Assembly: GCA_035575515.1 (NCBI GenBank)
Contig: DATLXU010000015.1
Location: 1 to 64,000 of the forward strand
Source of the DNA: DATLXU01 sp035575515
Lineage (GTDB): Bacteria > Acidobacteriota > Blastocatellia > UBA7656
Reading direction: 5' to 3'
DNA length: 64,000 bases
The first letter of the stretch is position 1; the number at the start of each line of letters is the position of its first letter. Positions 44,878-53,674 of this stretch are shown in pieces. Both the position numbers and the translations under genes were made by a program. The notes under the pieces were generated by a model, which saw only the letters and a list, made by a program, of their open reading frames with translations, was not told the DNA's origin and did no database searches.

Positions 44878-46254
44878 TTAGACTCCTGTTACAAGTAGTG
44901 GTCGACTGAGATTGACTTCGGGCGGCGCGGCGCGCTCACGCTCAAGCGCAGCAAGTTGCGAGACTATTGAAGCAAGCAGCAGGAAGAGCAATGCATTTGA
45001 CGGCAATTGAAGATTGAAGTCAAACAGGCTGTGAACGAGCATCCCGACAATGCCCCCGCTGCCGCCGAGCGCGAAGCCTCGAACCAGCGGATCGCTCGAT
45101 CTCATTGCCTGACGAACTGAGCGGAAGAATACAAGAATGAACCACAGGACTATTGCCCCGGCGATGATGCCGCCTTCGGAGAGGATTTGGAGGTAATCGT
45201 TGTGCGCTCGATCAACCGCGAATGATTTGCCAACGGCTTTCATTCCGTCATCGCCGCTGTAAATTGGGAAAGCGGTCTCGTAAGCGCCAAGCCCGACCCC
45301 TGAGATCGGATTCGCCTCAATAATCGAAAGCGTTTCGCGCCATATCCAGCCGCGACTGGCGTAAAAAGTCTCAACCTGTCCGTCACTTCGATTCGTTTGC
45401 GCCAGCCTGTCAACAATCAAGCCCGGCCCAATCCAGATGATGCCCGCTGCAACGGCGAGAGTCAGAATGAGAAGGGGAGAAGGAGAGAAGGGGATAAGGC
45501 GTGAATTGCTCTTCTTATTCCCTTCTCTGCCTCTCCTGCCAAGCACTGTGATAAATGCCAGCTCTGAGGCAAGGCTGATCATTCCACCGCGCGAAAGCGA
45601 CACGATGGCGGCTAGCGACATTATTACTGCCGCGAACAGATGAAAGAGCCGCGCGTCCCTGCGCGCCGCTTTCGTTATTGCCAAAGCGACTGGCAACGGC
45701 GCGAGCAATTCCATATAACCGGCAAAATGATTGCGATTGACAAACGGGCCGAAAGGAGTTGCGTTGTGCGCCGTGAGCGGCCTCAACCAGTAGAATCGCC
45801 CATTCCAAGTGAAGTATTGAACGAGAGCGAAGGCTGCCAAAGCAGCGCCGTAGATGATGAGGAAATTGGCAAGCAGGTTGAGCCGCTCTCTTGATTGGAA
45901 GAGGCTAGCTGCCATGATGAAACATACGACCAGAAAGAACAGAACAAGAGTGGTCGCTCTTGTGGCTTCGACGTCAAGAGAAAGGCTGATACGCCGTCCG
46001 TCATCCCCCGTTATCGAAATGCTTTGAAGGATTCCGAAGATTAGCAATGCAATCAATGGCCAGGCCAAGTTTGGGATAGAGATTTTGATATTGCCTTCTG
46101 TAATCATTTTCGCGCCCCACAGAAGCAATAGCGCCACAATGATTAACTCAAAGATTGCAACGGCCCATGATTCAACAGCGCCATGCGCAAGCGCCGTGAA
46201 GACGACGGCTGCAAGCAGCCCTGCGATTACTGCCTTCTCAAGTCGCGCTTTCAT
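44878..46254 (-). CDS. O-antigen ligase/polymerase-like (Wzy-type) membrane protein
   Basis: 458 residues, about 11-12 membrane segments. The Wzy_C region includes PFVNRNHFAGYMELLAPLP, GVGLGAYETAFPIY and DRAHNDYLQILSEGG, strong O-antigen ligase signatures. It is larger and more canonical than the second copy at 36264-37499. The stop lies 2 bases before the start of the Wza-like gene, and its ATG overlaps the TPR gene stop (ATGA). Confidence 0.9.
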   Translation of the reverse strand: MKARLEKAVIAGLLAAVVFTALAHGAVESWAVAIFELIIVALLLLWGAKMITEGNIKISIPNLAWPLIALLIFGILQSISITGDDGRRISLSLDVEATRATTLVLFFLVVCFIMAASLFQSRERLNLLANFLIIYGAALAAFALVQYFTWNGRFYWLRPLTAHNATPFGPFVNRNHFAGYMELLAPLPVALAITKAARRDARLFHLFAAVIMSLAAIVSLSRGGMISLASELAFITVLGRRGREGNKKSNSRLIPFSPSPLLILTLAVAAGIIWIGPGLIVDRLAQTNRSDGQVETFYASRGWIWRETLSIIEANPISGVGLGAYETAFPIYSGDDGMKAVGKSFAVDRAHNDYLQILSEGGIIAGAIVLWFILVFFRSVRQAMRSSDPLVRGFALGGSGGIVGMLVHSLFDFNLQLPSNALLFLLLASIVSQLAALERERAAPPEVNLSRPLLVTGV

Positions 46255-47522
46255 CGTGCGTCGCCAATTTCGGTCAGCGCAAAGTCATCGAACAAGACAG
46301 TGCCTCGCATCGGCTCGTCGTAACTGAATCGGGGCTTGCGGCGAATAGTTATGTAGAGCGGGCTATCAGTTTTAGGCACGGTGAATTCAATCGAGAGATG
46401 CTGCCAGCCAGAACTATCTGCCTCGACCTGCTTTGTCGTCGCAATCCAATCGGCCATTGCGACAGCCCTCACTGCTATAACAGGCCCTTCGGTTGTCGCA
46501 AGCGATGAGGCTTTTGCGTAACAATCGAGGCGATAGCGAGCGCCTGCGCGAACGGCTATAAACTGCTTGACTTCTCCGTCAATAAGAGTTGTATCGCGGC
46601 CAGCGAATGTAACCTTAAGCGAGCGCGAGCCTGTTCGCGCTTCTTCTGCGGTGACTTTGAAGCTGGCATAATCACTCTGGCCGATTATCCAATCGAATTG
46701 AGGAAACTCTTTGGCAATGTCTCGCTCGAAGCCTCCGTTGAGGATTAACGCATGGGTATCCTCACAGTTGACGGTATTCGCCCAAAGCGCGCGCGCGCGG
46801 GTCAAGTCACAAGAAGCGAGCGCGTTTAAGAAGGCGGGGCCTTCTGGCCGGGCGAGCCGGGCTGCCTTATCGAGTTGATTGAAGACGCTCATCGCTTTTT
46901 CTATTTCAGATTGTTTTACAAGAAAGGAAGCCAGCGCGAGCCTCGCTTTTGTATCACAGCAGGCGACGGCATCCACTGCGTCGAAGTTGCCGTTAGTGGC
47001 TCGCCACAACAGATTCAGCGTAAGCGGAAGCAATCGAAGATCGCGGTCGCAGGCAGATTGAAACTGTTCAAGCGCCTCGTCAATATTGCCGCGTCTTAGC
47101 AACAGGTTTGCCAACTGCCAGCGCACATCTGTTTTATTGGGCGCAAGCTCAAGCGCGCGTTTGAGCAATTGCTCGGCTGATTGCGCCTTTCCGCTCGATT
47201 CCTCAATCGAAGCAAGCAAAAGTAGATAGTTGTAGTTGAAAGGCGAAAGCTGGACGGCGCGAAGTGCGTGTGATTCGGCAAAAGGCAGATCGGATTGTTG
47301 GTGAGCAATGCGAGCAAGCCTCGCGTGCAAGCGAGATGAATCCGGGAACTGGTTGGCGGCGGCGGCAAGCACATCCCGGCTCGCCTGCACGCGCTCATCC
47401 GTAAGCGCGCCGATGATTGATTGAGAGACAATCTCAAATACAAGAAGCGCGCACGCGGCAAACAGGACTGTCGCAGCTACGGATTTCGCAGCCAGCTTGT
47501 TTATTCTAAGCTCCAAGACCAT
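46251..47522 (-). CDS. Membrane-anchored TPR protein with a C-terminal beta-rich domain
   Basis: 423 residues. A single N-terminal membrane segment (about 14-36) is followed by at least four TPR units (about 40-200; for example AEQLLKRALELAPNKTDVRW and the following unit EALEQFQSACDRDLRLLP). A C-terminal jelly-roll-like domain (about 255-420) contains NGGFERDI, RSLKVTFAG, WQHLSIEFTVPKT and VLFDDFALTE, the layout of carbohydrate-binding modules. It is the first gene of the polysaccharide operon and may scaffold the assembly complex or contact the polymer. Confidence 0.82.
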   Translation of the reverse strand: MVLELRINKLAAKSVAATVLFAACALLVFEIVSQSIIGALTDERVQASRDVLAAAANQFPDSSRLHARLARIAHQQSDLPFAESHALRAVQLSPFNYNYLLLLASIEESSGKAQSAEQLLKRALELAPNKTDVRWQLANLLLRRGNIDEALEQFQSACDRDLRLLPLTLNLLWRATNGNFDAVDAVACCDTKARLALASFLVKQSEIEKAMSVFNQLDKAARLARPEGPAFLNALASCDLTRARALWANTVNCEDTHALILNGGFERDIAKEFPQFDWIIGQSDYASFKVTAEEARTGSRSLKVTFAGRDTTLIDGEVKQFIAVRAGARYRLDCYAKASSLATTEGPVIAVRAVAMADWIATTKQVEADSSGWQHLSIEFTVPKTDSPLYITIRRKPRFSYDEPMRGTVLFDDFALTEIGDAR

Positions 47523-47985
47523 GCAAATAGCAATGAGTTTTATTAAGGAGTTGACTCCAAACTCTATATAGAGACTCCTCTGCCATGATGTGTTAAGCCC
47601 GTGAGGGAAGCCCGTACATGTGGCGATTCACTTTTTCAAATCACTTCAAGCCTCTTTGAAAAAGTCTTTGATAATTAATTAAGAGGCTATGGTTTATCTC
47701 TTCACGCTAGTCACTTGAAGGGGAGAGGATTTTCACCGCGGGGACAGTTAAATCGCTCGGCTGGCTATTAAAACAATCAGCGTGCCGTCTTGTTGATCGA
47801 AGCGATAATGATACAAGTTCTTTTTGAGTATGAGTTTGAGGCATCAGAGGTGATGGGAGTCATCTGCTGCTGCGCCGGATGCAGGAGATTGTCCACACTG
47901 AAATGTTATATTGCGTGCGGCCTTTTGCTACAGAGACACGGGGAACAGGACTTGTCTTTGATCTTGAATTGTCGAGCTATTGTCT
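47523..47985. other. Intergenic region, 463 bases, promoter side of the polysaccharide operon
   Basis: No gene recognised. It holds an 8-bp inverted repeat, AGCCTCTT (47649-47656) with AAGAGGCT (47681-47688). On the reverse strand there is also a TATATA box near 47565-47572 and a poor -24/-12 look-alike at 47772-47787. I cannot fix the promoter of the polysaccharide operon from this. Confidence 0.4.
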
Positions 47986-48050
47986 GTGACCGTAGTCACC
48001 GCGATGCGTGACAGCCATCATAGTTTTTTCAAAACAGGGCGTTGTAGTAT
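47986..48050 (+). promoter_or_regulatory. Compound operator copy A and promoter, upstream of the structured RNA
   Basis: GTGAC-N4-GTCAC at 47986-47999, then eight bases, then GTGAC-N4-ATCATAG at 48008-48023. The palindrome centres are 22 bp apart. A -10-like TAGTAT lies at 48045-48050, putting the near palindrome at about -42.5 and a start at about 48057. The arrangement matches copies B (49221) and C (54938). The likely binder is the Crp/Fnr regulator encoded 417 bases downstream. Confidence 0.65.
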
Positions 48051-48056
48051 GAGGGC

Positions 48057-48271
48057 AATTAAAAGGCTGCGACTACTTCATACTGAGACTGCTTGTCGCA
48101 GCGGGGTTTAAGGAGCCGCGAAAGCGGCCCCGGAGGTTTTACACGAACCAGGCAGGAGTTTGGCTCTTTCGGTTGCGTGTCAAGCGGGGAATGCAGCGCG
48201 GAGGAGTCAGAAAGGCAAAGGGCCGTTGCGACAGGCAGCGGCTCTTTGCTGACAACGCCCGCTTACCGGGC
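48057..48271 (+). ncRNA. Candidate structured RNA or long structured leader
   Basis: Five stems follow one another after the operator-A promoter. They are GCTGCGAC/GTCGCAGC (48066-48102), GCCGC-GAAA-GCGGC with a GNRA tetraloop (48115-48128), ACACGAACC/GGTTGCGTGT with one bulge (48141-48180), a 48-base hairpin GTCA...GCAAAG...GCCG/CGGC...CTTTGC...TGAC (48206-48253), and GCCCG-CTTAC-CGGGC (48257-48271). No convincing ORF is present. It may be a free small RNA or the 5' leader of the regulator mRNA. The 3' end is not defined, because no clear terminator follows. I do not recognise it as a known Rfam family. Confidence 0.5.
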
Positions 48272-48321
48272 GATGGGGGCTTTCTCGCAATCTTTGGGGA
48301 AGTTTGCCCAATGCTTATGCT

Positions 48322-48349
48322 TTGCATCGCTTGTAATCCTTCATAAATA
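48322..48349 (+). promoter_or_regulatory. Possible second promoter for the Crp/Fnr regulator gene
   Basis: TTGCAT (48322-48327), 16 bases, TAAATA (48344-48349). If used, the regulator has its own start near 48356 and the structured RNA upstream is a separate transcript. Confidence 0.35.
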
Positions 48350-48466
48350 GCCCTTTTATCTGCGGCACTTCCGTTGCTCTGAACTCTTACGATTTGCTCA
48401 TGTTGTATTTGGCCGCGAAGCAATCGGCTAGGCGGAAGAGTGGTCCACCGAGCGGCTGGAGGTGTT

Positions 48467-49186
48467 ATGCATTCACCCTACGGACTCGACATCATTGAGA
48501 ATTGTCTCACCTGCAAGGTGCGTGAAAACGGATTCTTTTGCGACCTGCCGGATGAGTTATTGAAGATGCTCGAAAATCTCAAGTACGCCACCGTCTTTCC
48601 GAAAGGCGCGGTTCTTTTTGTCGAAGGGCAATCGCCGCGGGGAACTTTCATTCTCTGCACAGGTAGAGTGAAGCTTTCGACCTGTTCGGGCGACGGCAAA
48701 GCAATCATCACTCAGATAGCCGAAGTCGGCGAAGTGCTCGGATTGAGCGCGACTATTTCCGGCCAACCCTACGAGGTGACGGCAGAGACGCTCTCGCCCT
48801 GTCAGGTGAATTTCATCAAGCGCGAAGACCTGCTGCGATTCCTTTCGGAAAATGGGCTGGCCTGCCTACGCGTGGCTGAGCACCTCAGCCGGAATTACCA
48901 TAATGCGTATGAGCAGGTGCGCTCGCTCGGATTGTCTCATTCGGCAGGCGAGAAGCTCGCCAAGCTCATCCTCGAATGGTGCGAGCGAAGCGGCAGAGAT
49001 ACGGACAGAGGCATAAGCCTGAAGCTCACGCTCACGCATGAAGAGATGGCGCAGCTAATCGGCTCGTCGCGCGAAACCGTAACGCGGCTGCTCGGAGAGT
49101 TCAAACATAAGCAAATAATATACGTGAAAGGATCAACTCTTATAGTTCGAAAGAAGAACGCTCTTGAAGCGATGGTAAGCTCCTAG
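48467..49186 (+). CDS. Crp/Fnr-family transcriptional regulator with N-terminal Cys cluster
   Basis: 239 residues. The N-terminus has C13, C16 and C25 (ENCLTC...FFC), and C112 falls near the position of the fourth cluster ligand of FNR. A cNMP-binding-type beta roll (about 35-120), a dimer helix (about 125-155) and a C-terminal helix-turn-helix follow. The recognition helix reads SRETVTRLL (201-209), so it keeps the R202, E203 and R207 that in CRP read TGTGA. The cyclic-nucleotide motif of CRP (RTAR) is absent. A cluster or redox signal is therefore a better guess for its input than cAMP. GGAGG precedes the ATG. Operator copies lie on both sides of the gene. Confidence 0.9.
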   Translation: MHSPYGLDIIENCLTCKVRENGFFCDLPDELLKMLENLKYATVFPKGAVLFVEGQSPRGTFILCTGRVKLSTCSGDGKAIITQIAEVGEVLGLSATISGQPYEVTAETLSPCQVNFIKREDLLRFLSENGLACLRVAEHLSRNYHNAYEQVRSLGLSHSAGEKLAKLILEWCERSGRDTDRGISLKLTLTHEEMAQLIGSSRETVTRLLGEFKHKQIIYVKGSTLIVRKKNALEAMVSS

Positions 49187-49220
49187 CTCAATATTCTCAC
49201 CATCTACCTCACAAGGTGCT

Positions 49221-49284
49221 GTGACGCCTGTCACAACAAACAGTGACAGTGGTCATAGCCAATCCTGCCTGAATTCGTAAGAAT
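49221..49284 (+). promoter_or_regulatory. Compound operator copy B and promoter, upstream of the ankyrin/PFOR genes
   Basis: GTGAC-N4-GTCAC (49221-49234), eight bases, GTGAC-N4-GTCATAG (49243-49258). The first palindrome extends to TGTGAC/GTCACA. A -10-like AAGAAT at 49279-49284 puts the near palindrome at -41.5. The ankyrin gene starts 64 bases on. The PFOR gene has no clear promoter of its own and may be served from here. Confidence 0.65.
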
Positions 49285-49347
49285 TGTCCCGGCAGAACAG
49301 TTGACGCATACCGGCTGCCTGCACGAATTAAACAGCGCGCTAAGACG

Positions 49348-49827
49348 ATGGAAGATAAAGGTGAAACAGTGGCTTGCGTGATAGGCAACATTCACTTTGA
49401 AGCTGTTCGGACTTCACTAGAAAGACCCGGCGATGAACCTGCGACGAGCGACACAATTACCGCTTTAATGAGAGCCGCCCTTATAGGCCACACGCAGGCC
49501 ATCATCTTGCTGCTTGATCGCGGCGTTGATCCAAACTCTAAGGATGAAAGCGGCAGAACTCCTTTAATGGAAGCCATCTTCGCAGGCCATACAGATACGA
49601 TAGAAGCTCTGCTTGAGCGCGGAGCAGACCCGAACATAGCTGATGAATGTGGATGGACTGCTTTAATGGAAGCCGCATCAAAGGGCCATTGCGAAATAGT
49701 AAAGTTACTGCTCGCGCACAACGCAGACGTGAATGCGCGAACGAATAGAGGCTGGACTGTCCTCAAAACGACATTAAAGGGAAACGCCGCAATAACCAAA
49801 ATCCTCAAAGAAGCCGGTGCAAGGTAA
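49348..49827 (+). CDS. Ankyrin-repeat protein
   Basis: 159 residues with about four ankyrin repeats from residue 35, seen in ALMRAALIGHTQAIILLLDR, TPLMEAIFAGHTDTIEALLE and ALMEAASKGHCEIVKLLLA. The repeats cover nearly the whole protein; no signal peptide or enzyme domain is present. Ankyrin proteins act as binding scaffolds, so it may bind the downstream PFOR or a partner, but there is no direct evidence. It lies between operator copy B and the PFOR gene. Confidence 0.93.
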   Translation: MEDKGETVACVIGNIHFEAVRTSLERPGDEPATSDTITALMRAALIGHTQAIILLLDRGVDPNSKDESGRTPLMEAIFAGHTDTIEALLERGADPNIADECGWTALMEAASKGHCEIVKLLLAHNADVNARTNRGWTVLKTTLKGNAAITKILKEAGAR

Positions 49828-49975
49828 AACAGGGGTCAGGGAAAGGGGAAAAGATTGATTGAGCAATTCCCTCTCGCCTTTTCGCCTTTAATCCTTTTCG
49901 CCCTTCCTCCCCGCCCGTCTGCGGCACGAAATTTTCTCTAGTCTTACTACGCAGCATCGAATAGGGGGAATTTCC

Positions 49976-52900
49976 ATGACTCGTCAGCAAGTCACTATAG
50001 ACGGCAATGAAGCCGCCGCATACGTCGCTTTCAAAACAAACGAAGTAATAGCCATCTATCCAATCACTCCATCATCGCCTATGGGCGAATTCGCCGATGC
50101 ATGGGCGGCCCGCAATGAAAAGAATATCTGGGGCACTATCCCCACAGTGCGCGAGATGCAATCAGAGGGCGGAGCCGCAGGCGCAGTTCACGGCGTGCTA
50201 CAAACGGGCGCGCTGTCGACCACATTCACCGCAAGCCAGGGCTTGCTTTTGATGATCCCCAACATGTTCAAGATAGCGGGCGAGCTTACGAGCGCCGTCT
50301 TTCATATCGCGGCTCGCTCAGTCGCCACGCATGCGCTCTCAATCTTCGGCGATCACTCAGACGTGATGGCGACTCGCTCAACCGGATGGGCGATGCTGTT
50401 TTCAAACTCGGTTCAAGAGGTGATGGATTTCGCGCTCATAGCTCAGGCTGCAACGCTCCAGACGCGAGTTCCCTTCCTTCACGTCTTCGATGGCTTCCGC
50501 ACTTCGCACGAAGTGATGAAGATTGACAAGCTCACCGACGACGAGATTCGCGCGATGATTGACGCCGATCTCGTTCACGCTCATCGAGCGCGAGCTTTAT
50601 CACCAGATCACCCGGTGATTCGCGGCACTGCGCAAAACCCGGATGTCTTTTTTCAATCCCGCGAGCGAGCTAATCCCTACTATCAGGCCGCGCCTGAAAT
50701 CGTTCAGCGCGTGATGGAAAAATTTGCCAAAGTCACGGGCCGAAGTTATCGCTTGTTCGATTACGTCGGCGCAGAAGATGCTGAGCGAGTGATTGTGATG
50801 ATGGGGTCGGGTTGCGAGACAGCGGAAGAAACCGTTAATGCGCTCACGGCTCAGGGCGAAAAGGTCGGTATTGTCAAAGTCAGGCTCTTTCGCCCCTTCT
50901 CTGCAAAACACCTCCTCGCAGCGTTGCCGCAATCCGTTCACGCAATCGCCGTGCTTGATCGAACCAAAGAGCCTGGCAGCGCGGGCGAGCCGCTTTACCA
51001 GGATGTCGTCACTGCAATCACCGAAGCAGTTATCGCAAGCAACAGCTTGCAAGCTCGATTGCCTCGCATAATCGGAGGCCGCTACGGACTTGCATCGAAA
51101 GAGTTCACGCCCGCAATGGTCAAAGCCGTCTTTGACGAGCTGGCGAAACCCTACCCGAAGAATCATTTCAGCGTCGGCATAGTTGACGACGTGAGCTTCA
51201 CCAGCCTCGATTACGATCCGAGCTTCAGCACTGAGTCTGACGACATGGTTCGCGCGGTCTTCTGGGGATTAGGCTCGGACGGGACCGTGAGCGCCAATAA
51301 GAACTCAATCAAGATAATCGGCGAACAGACAGACAACTACGCGCAGGGCTATTTTGTTTATGACTCGAAGAAAGCTGGAGCAGTCACGGTTTCGCACCTG
51401 CGATTCGGCCCGCGAAAGATTCAGAGCACATACCTGATAGAGCGGGCAACCTTCGTCGCCGTTCATCAGTTCAATTTCCTTGAACGCTATAAGGTCCTTG
51501 AGATGGCCGAGCCGGGCGCGACATTCCTGTTGAACTCGCCTTTCGGACCTGAGGAAGTGTGGAGTCAACTGCCGCGCTCGGTTCAGCAGCAGATCATTGA
51601 AAAGAGACTCCGCTTCTTCGTCATTGACGCTTACGCCGTCGCGAAAGAAGCCCGGATGGGCGTGCGCATCAACACGATAATGCAGACATGCTTTTTTGCC
51701 ATCAGCAACGTGCTGCCGCGCGAAGAGGCGATTGCAAAGATCAAAGAGTCAATAAAGAAGACCTACGGCAATCGAGGTGAAGCGGTCGTGAAGCAGAACT
51801 ACGCGGCGGTTGATGCGGCGTTGTCACATCTATACGAAGTCGCCGTGCCAGAAAGCGCGACGGGCGAATTCGATGTTAAAGCTCTTGTTCCCGACCACGC
51901 GCCCGTGTTTGTCAAAGATGTCATAGGCCAGATCATTGGCGGTCACGGCGATCAGCTTCCGGTGAGCGCGCTTCCAGACGACGGCACATACCCTGTAGGC
52001 ACTGCGATGTGGGAGAAGCGCAACATCGCGCTCGAAGTGCCCGTGTGGGAGCCCGACCTTTGCATCCAATGCGGCAAGTGCATGATCGTCTGCCCGCATT
52101 CGACCATACGAGCGAAGGTTTATGATGATAGCTACCTTAAAGATGCGCCCGCGACCTTCAAGCATATGCCAGCGAAGTGGCGCGAGCTTGCGGGGCAACT
52201 CTACACGATTCAGGTTGCGGTGGAAGATTGCACAGGCTGCCGGTTGTGCGTCGAGGTCTGCCCGGCGAAAGACAAGAGCAACGCCTCTCGCAAGGCGCTC
52301 AACATGCAGGACCAGAAACCGCTTCGAGAGTCTGAGCGCGCGAACTGGGAATACTTTTTAACACTTCCCGATAAACCGAGCGGCGACGGCATTCGATACA
52401 ACACGGTGAAGAACCTTCAACTGCTTCAACCGCTGTTCGAGTTTTCGGGCGCGTGCGCGGGCTGCGGCGAGACGCCTTATATCAAAGTGGTCACGCAACT
52501 TTACGGCGACCGCGCAATTATCGCAAACGCGACCGGGTGCTCGAGCATCTACGGCGGAAACCTTCCGACGACTCCCTACACGACGAACGCAGAAGGTCGC
52601 GGGCCTGCGTGGAGCAATTCGCTTTTTGAAGACAACGCCGAATTCGGACTTGGCATGAGGCTCGCTCTCGATCAGCAGAAAGCATACGCGGAAGAACTGG
52701 TCAATCGTTTGAGGCCGATGATTGGCGAGGCGCTTGCTGAATGTTTGTTGAGTCCGGACCAATCAACCGATGAAGCGATAAATATCAAGCGCGAGTGCGT
52801 TGCCGCGCTCAAAGCGAAGCTGAAAGGCAGGACTGAGCCGGAAGTGCGCGACCTGCTGGCAGTGGCCGATGCGCTCGTCAAAAAGAGCGTGTGGATAATT

Positions 52901-53536
52901 GGCGGCGACGGGTGGGCTTATGACATTGGCTACGGCGGTCTGGACCATGTTCTTGCTAGCGGCGCGAATGTCAATCTGCTCGTACTCGACACCGAAGTCT
53001 ATTCAAACACAGGCGGGCAGGCGTCGAAGGCGACGCCGATTGGCGCTGTTGCGAAGTTTGCTGCGGGCGGCAAGCCTACCCCGAAAAAAGATTTGGGAAT
53101 GATGGCGATTCGCTACGGCAACGTCTATGTCGCGCAGGTAGCGATGGGCGCAAACGACCAGCACATGCTCAAGGCAATAATGGAAGCTGAATCGCACGAT
53201 GGGCCTTCGATCATAATCGCCTATGCGCATTGCATAGCACACGCAATTGACATGGCGAAGGGGATGAATCAGCAGAAGATGGCCGTCGAATCCGGCTACT
53301 GGCCGCTTTATCGCTATGACCCGCGACTTGCAAGCGGAGATAAGAATCCGTTTCAGCTCGATTCAAAAGAGCCGACCCTTGCGCTGAAGGATTACATCTA
53401 CACGGAAGGCCGTTACAGGATTCTTTTGCAGAGCGATCCCGAAGCAGCGAAGTTCCTGCTGGGACAAGCGCAGCAGGCGGTCAATGAACGATGGCGGTTT
53501 TACAAACAATTGGCTGCGATTGGAAACGGATCATAA
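49976..53536 (+). CDS. nifJ: Pyruvate:ferredoxin (flavodoxin) oxidoreductase
   Basis: 1186 residues, the normal size of the single-chain enzyme. It splits pyruvate with CoA to acetyl-CoA, CO2 and reduced ferredoxin. The order is standard: domain I with YPITPSSPMGE, domain III, then two 4Fe-4S motifs at C696/C699/C702/C706 (CIQCGKCMIVCPH) and C752/C755/C758/C762, then C827/C830 near CAGCGETPY for the third cluster, and the thiamine-diphosphate motif GGDGWAYDIGYGG (from 976). All cluster Cys are present. PFOR is oxygen-sensitive and is a classic target of anaerobic regulators. A GGGGG ribosome site precedes the ATG. Confidence 0.97.
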   Translation: MTRQQVTIDGNEAAAYVAFKTNEVIAIYPITPSSPMGEFADAWAARNEKNIWGTIPTVREMQSEGGAAGAVHGVLQTGALSTTFTASQGLLLMIPNMFKIAGELTSAVFHIAARSVATHALSIFGDHSDVMATRSTGWAMLFSNSVQEVMDFALIAQAATLQTRVPFLHVFDGFRTSHEVMKIDKLTDDEIRAMIDADLVHAHRARALSPDHPVIRGTAQNPDVFFQSRERANPYYQAAPEIVQRVMEKFAKVTGRSYRLFDYVGAEDAERVIVMMGSGCETAEETVNALTAQGEKVGIVKVRLFRPFSAKHLLAALPQSVHAIAVLDRTKEPGSAGEPLYQDVVTAITEAVIASNSLQARLPRIIGGRYGLASKEFTPAMVKAVFDELAKPYPKNHFSVGIVDDVSFTSLDYDPSFSTESDDMVRAVFWGLGSDGTVSANKNSIKIIGEQTDNYAQGYFVYDSKKAGAVTVSHLRFGPRKIQSTYLIERATFVAVHQFNFLERYKVLEMAEPGATFLLNSPFGPEEVWSQLPRSVQQQIIEKRLRFFVIDAYAVAKEARMGVRINTIMQTCFFAISNVLPREEAIAKIKESIKKTYGNRGEAVVKQNYAAVDAALSHLYEVAVPESATGEFDVKALVPDHAPVFVKDVIGQIIGGHGDQLPVSALPDDGTYPVGTAMWEKRNIALEVPVWEPDLCIQCGKCMIVCPHSTIRAKVYDDSYLKDAPATFKHMPAKWRELAGQLYTIQVAVEDCTGCRLCVEVCPAKDKSNASRKALNMQDQKPLRESERANWEYFLTLPDKPSGDGIRYNTVKNLQLLQPLFEFSGACAGCGETPYIKVVTQLYGDRAIIANATGCSSIYGGNLPTTPYTTNAEGRGPAWSNSLFEDNAEFGLGMRLALDQQKAYAEELVNRLRPMIGEALAECLLSPDQSTDEAINIKRECVAALKAKLKGRTEPEVRDLLAVADALVKKSVWIIGGDGWAYDIGYGGLDHVLASGANVNLLVLDTEVYSNTGGQASKATPIGAVAKFAAGGKPTPKKDLGMMAIRYGNVYVAQVAMGANDQHMLKAIMEAESHDGPSIIIAYAHCIAHAIDMAKGMNQQKMAVESGYWPLYRYDPRLASGDKNPFQLDSKEPTLALKDYIYTEGRYRILLQSDPEAAKFLLGQAQQAVNERWRFYKQLAAIGNGS

Positions 53537-53674
53537 AGAGTGAATCTATAACGACTGCCTAACGCAGAGAGGTCGCAAACGCAGAGGAGCGCAGACAATG
53601 ATGATCTGTGATTCCCCGCGTCTGCGGCATCTGTTCACAGGCAGGCTTTCAGTTTTCAGAAGGGAGATGACGCT

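Noticed and set aside
47772..47787. Reverse-strand GGCAC-N5-TTGTT, like a sigma-54 promoter for the polysaccharide operon
   Set aside because: GG to -12 spacing is right, but the required GC at -12 is GT; too weak to call without mapping.
47790..48011. Cys-rich 74-codon forward frame upstream of the Crp/Fnr gene
   Set aside because: Starts at TTG or an ATG without a ribosome site and runs across operator copy A; more likely non-coding.
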